The notes beneath the pieces are model-generated. The model saw only the letters and a list, made by a program, of their open reading frames with translations, had not been told where the DNA came from and did no database searches. Of a stretch of DNA of 23,273 nucleotides, positions 23,251 through 23,273 are shown in pieces. Every line of letters starts with the position of its first letter. Position 1 is the first letter of the stretch. Source of the stretch: Prevotellaceae bacterium UBA1075 (GTDB lineage Bacteria; Bacteroidota; Bacteroidia; Bacteroidales; Bacteroidaceae); the NCBI GenBank assembly GCA_002316015.1, contig DCCS01000023.1, positions 128,563 through 151,835 on the forward strand, read 5' to 3'. Position numbers and translations under genes: made by a program.

Positions 23251-23273
23251 TGGCGATTGCAGTGCGCTGCGTT
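23251..23273. repeat. 22-nt tandem repeat array C (first unit, continues beyond the window)
   Basis: The last bases contain TGGCGATTGCAGTGCGCT followed by GCGTT, which is the same unit and phase as arrays A and B, in the same orientation. Only one nearly complete unit and the start of the next are inside the window. The upstream end of the first unit (23247-23250) no longer matches, so the array boundary is near 23251. Confidence 0.75.

Larger units (their letters stand above)
22886..23273. other. Intergenic region upstream of manC, no supported gene
   Basis: No coding sequence with family features is seen. It contains the manC leader (about 22886-23046), an AT-rich promoter region, a nested palindrome (23178-23208) and the start of a 22-nt repeat array at the right edge. 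I looked for a known riboswitch in the leader and recognised none. Confidence 0.65.

Overview
The window looks like chromosomal DNA from a GC-rich member of the Bacteroidales, most likely Prevotellaceae or a close relative. Three things point there. Most transcription units start behind the Bacteroidetes -7 box (TAnnTTTG) and usually lack a strong Shine-Dalgarno site. The TamA homologue is a lipoprotein (TamL). The Fkp enzyme is a 950-residue kinase/guanylyltransferase fusion of the Bacteroides type. No phage, transposase or CRISPR genes are seen.

Layout from left to right. Positions 1-109 hold a short 22-nt tandem repeat array and a GC-rich palindrome. Positions 110-7236 (minus) are tamB followed by tamL, overlapping by 4 nt, for outer-membrane and surface protein assembly. 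A divergent promoter pair separates tamB from a lipoprotein cyclophilin-type prolyl isomerase (7353-8057, plus). That gene converges on, and overlaps the end of, an RluA-family pseudouridine synthase (8047-8739, minus). Next come fabG (8811-9569, minus) and a TetR-family regulator (9682-10293, minus), whose promoter contains a candidate operator. An initiator-type tRNA-Met follows with its own promoter and terminator. About 0.8 kb without protein genes then holds six copies of the 22-nt repeat, several palindromes and a candidate minus-strand small RNA.

Positions 11475-14701 (plus) carry glnS and a TPR protein in one operon. A secreted beta-helix glycoside hydrolase (14843-16387, plus) ends at a strong hairpin. 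The rest (22885 down to 16542, minus) is one gene cluster for GDP-L-fucose: manC, gmd, fcl and fkp. ManC makes GDP-mannose, Gmd and Fcl convert it to GDP-L-fucose, and Fkp makes the same product from free L-fucose. The cluster therefore joins the de novo and salvage routes, which in gut and oral Bacteroidales feed fucosylation of surface glycans. The right end (22886-23273) is intergenic, with a promoter, a palindrome and the start of a third 22-nt repeat array.

The least explained signal is this 22-nt repeat family: three same-orientation intergenic arrays in 23 kb, each with a GC-rich palindrome in the same intergenic region. Other points of interest are an initiator tRNA lacking the full three-G:C anticodon-stem signature, a TTG start for gmd, the candidate small RNA, and the putative autoregulatory operator of the TetR gene.
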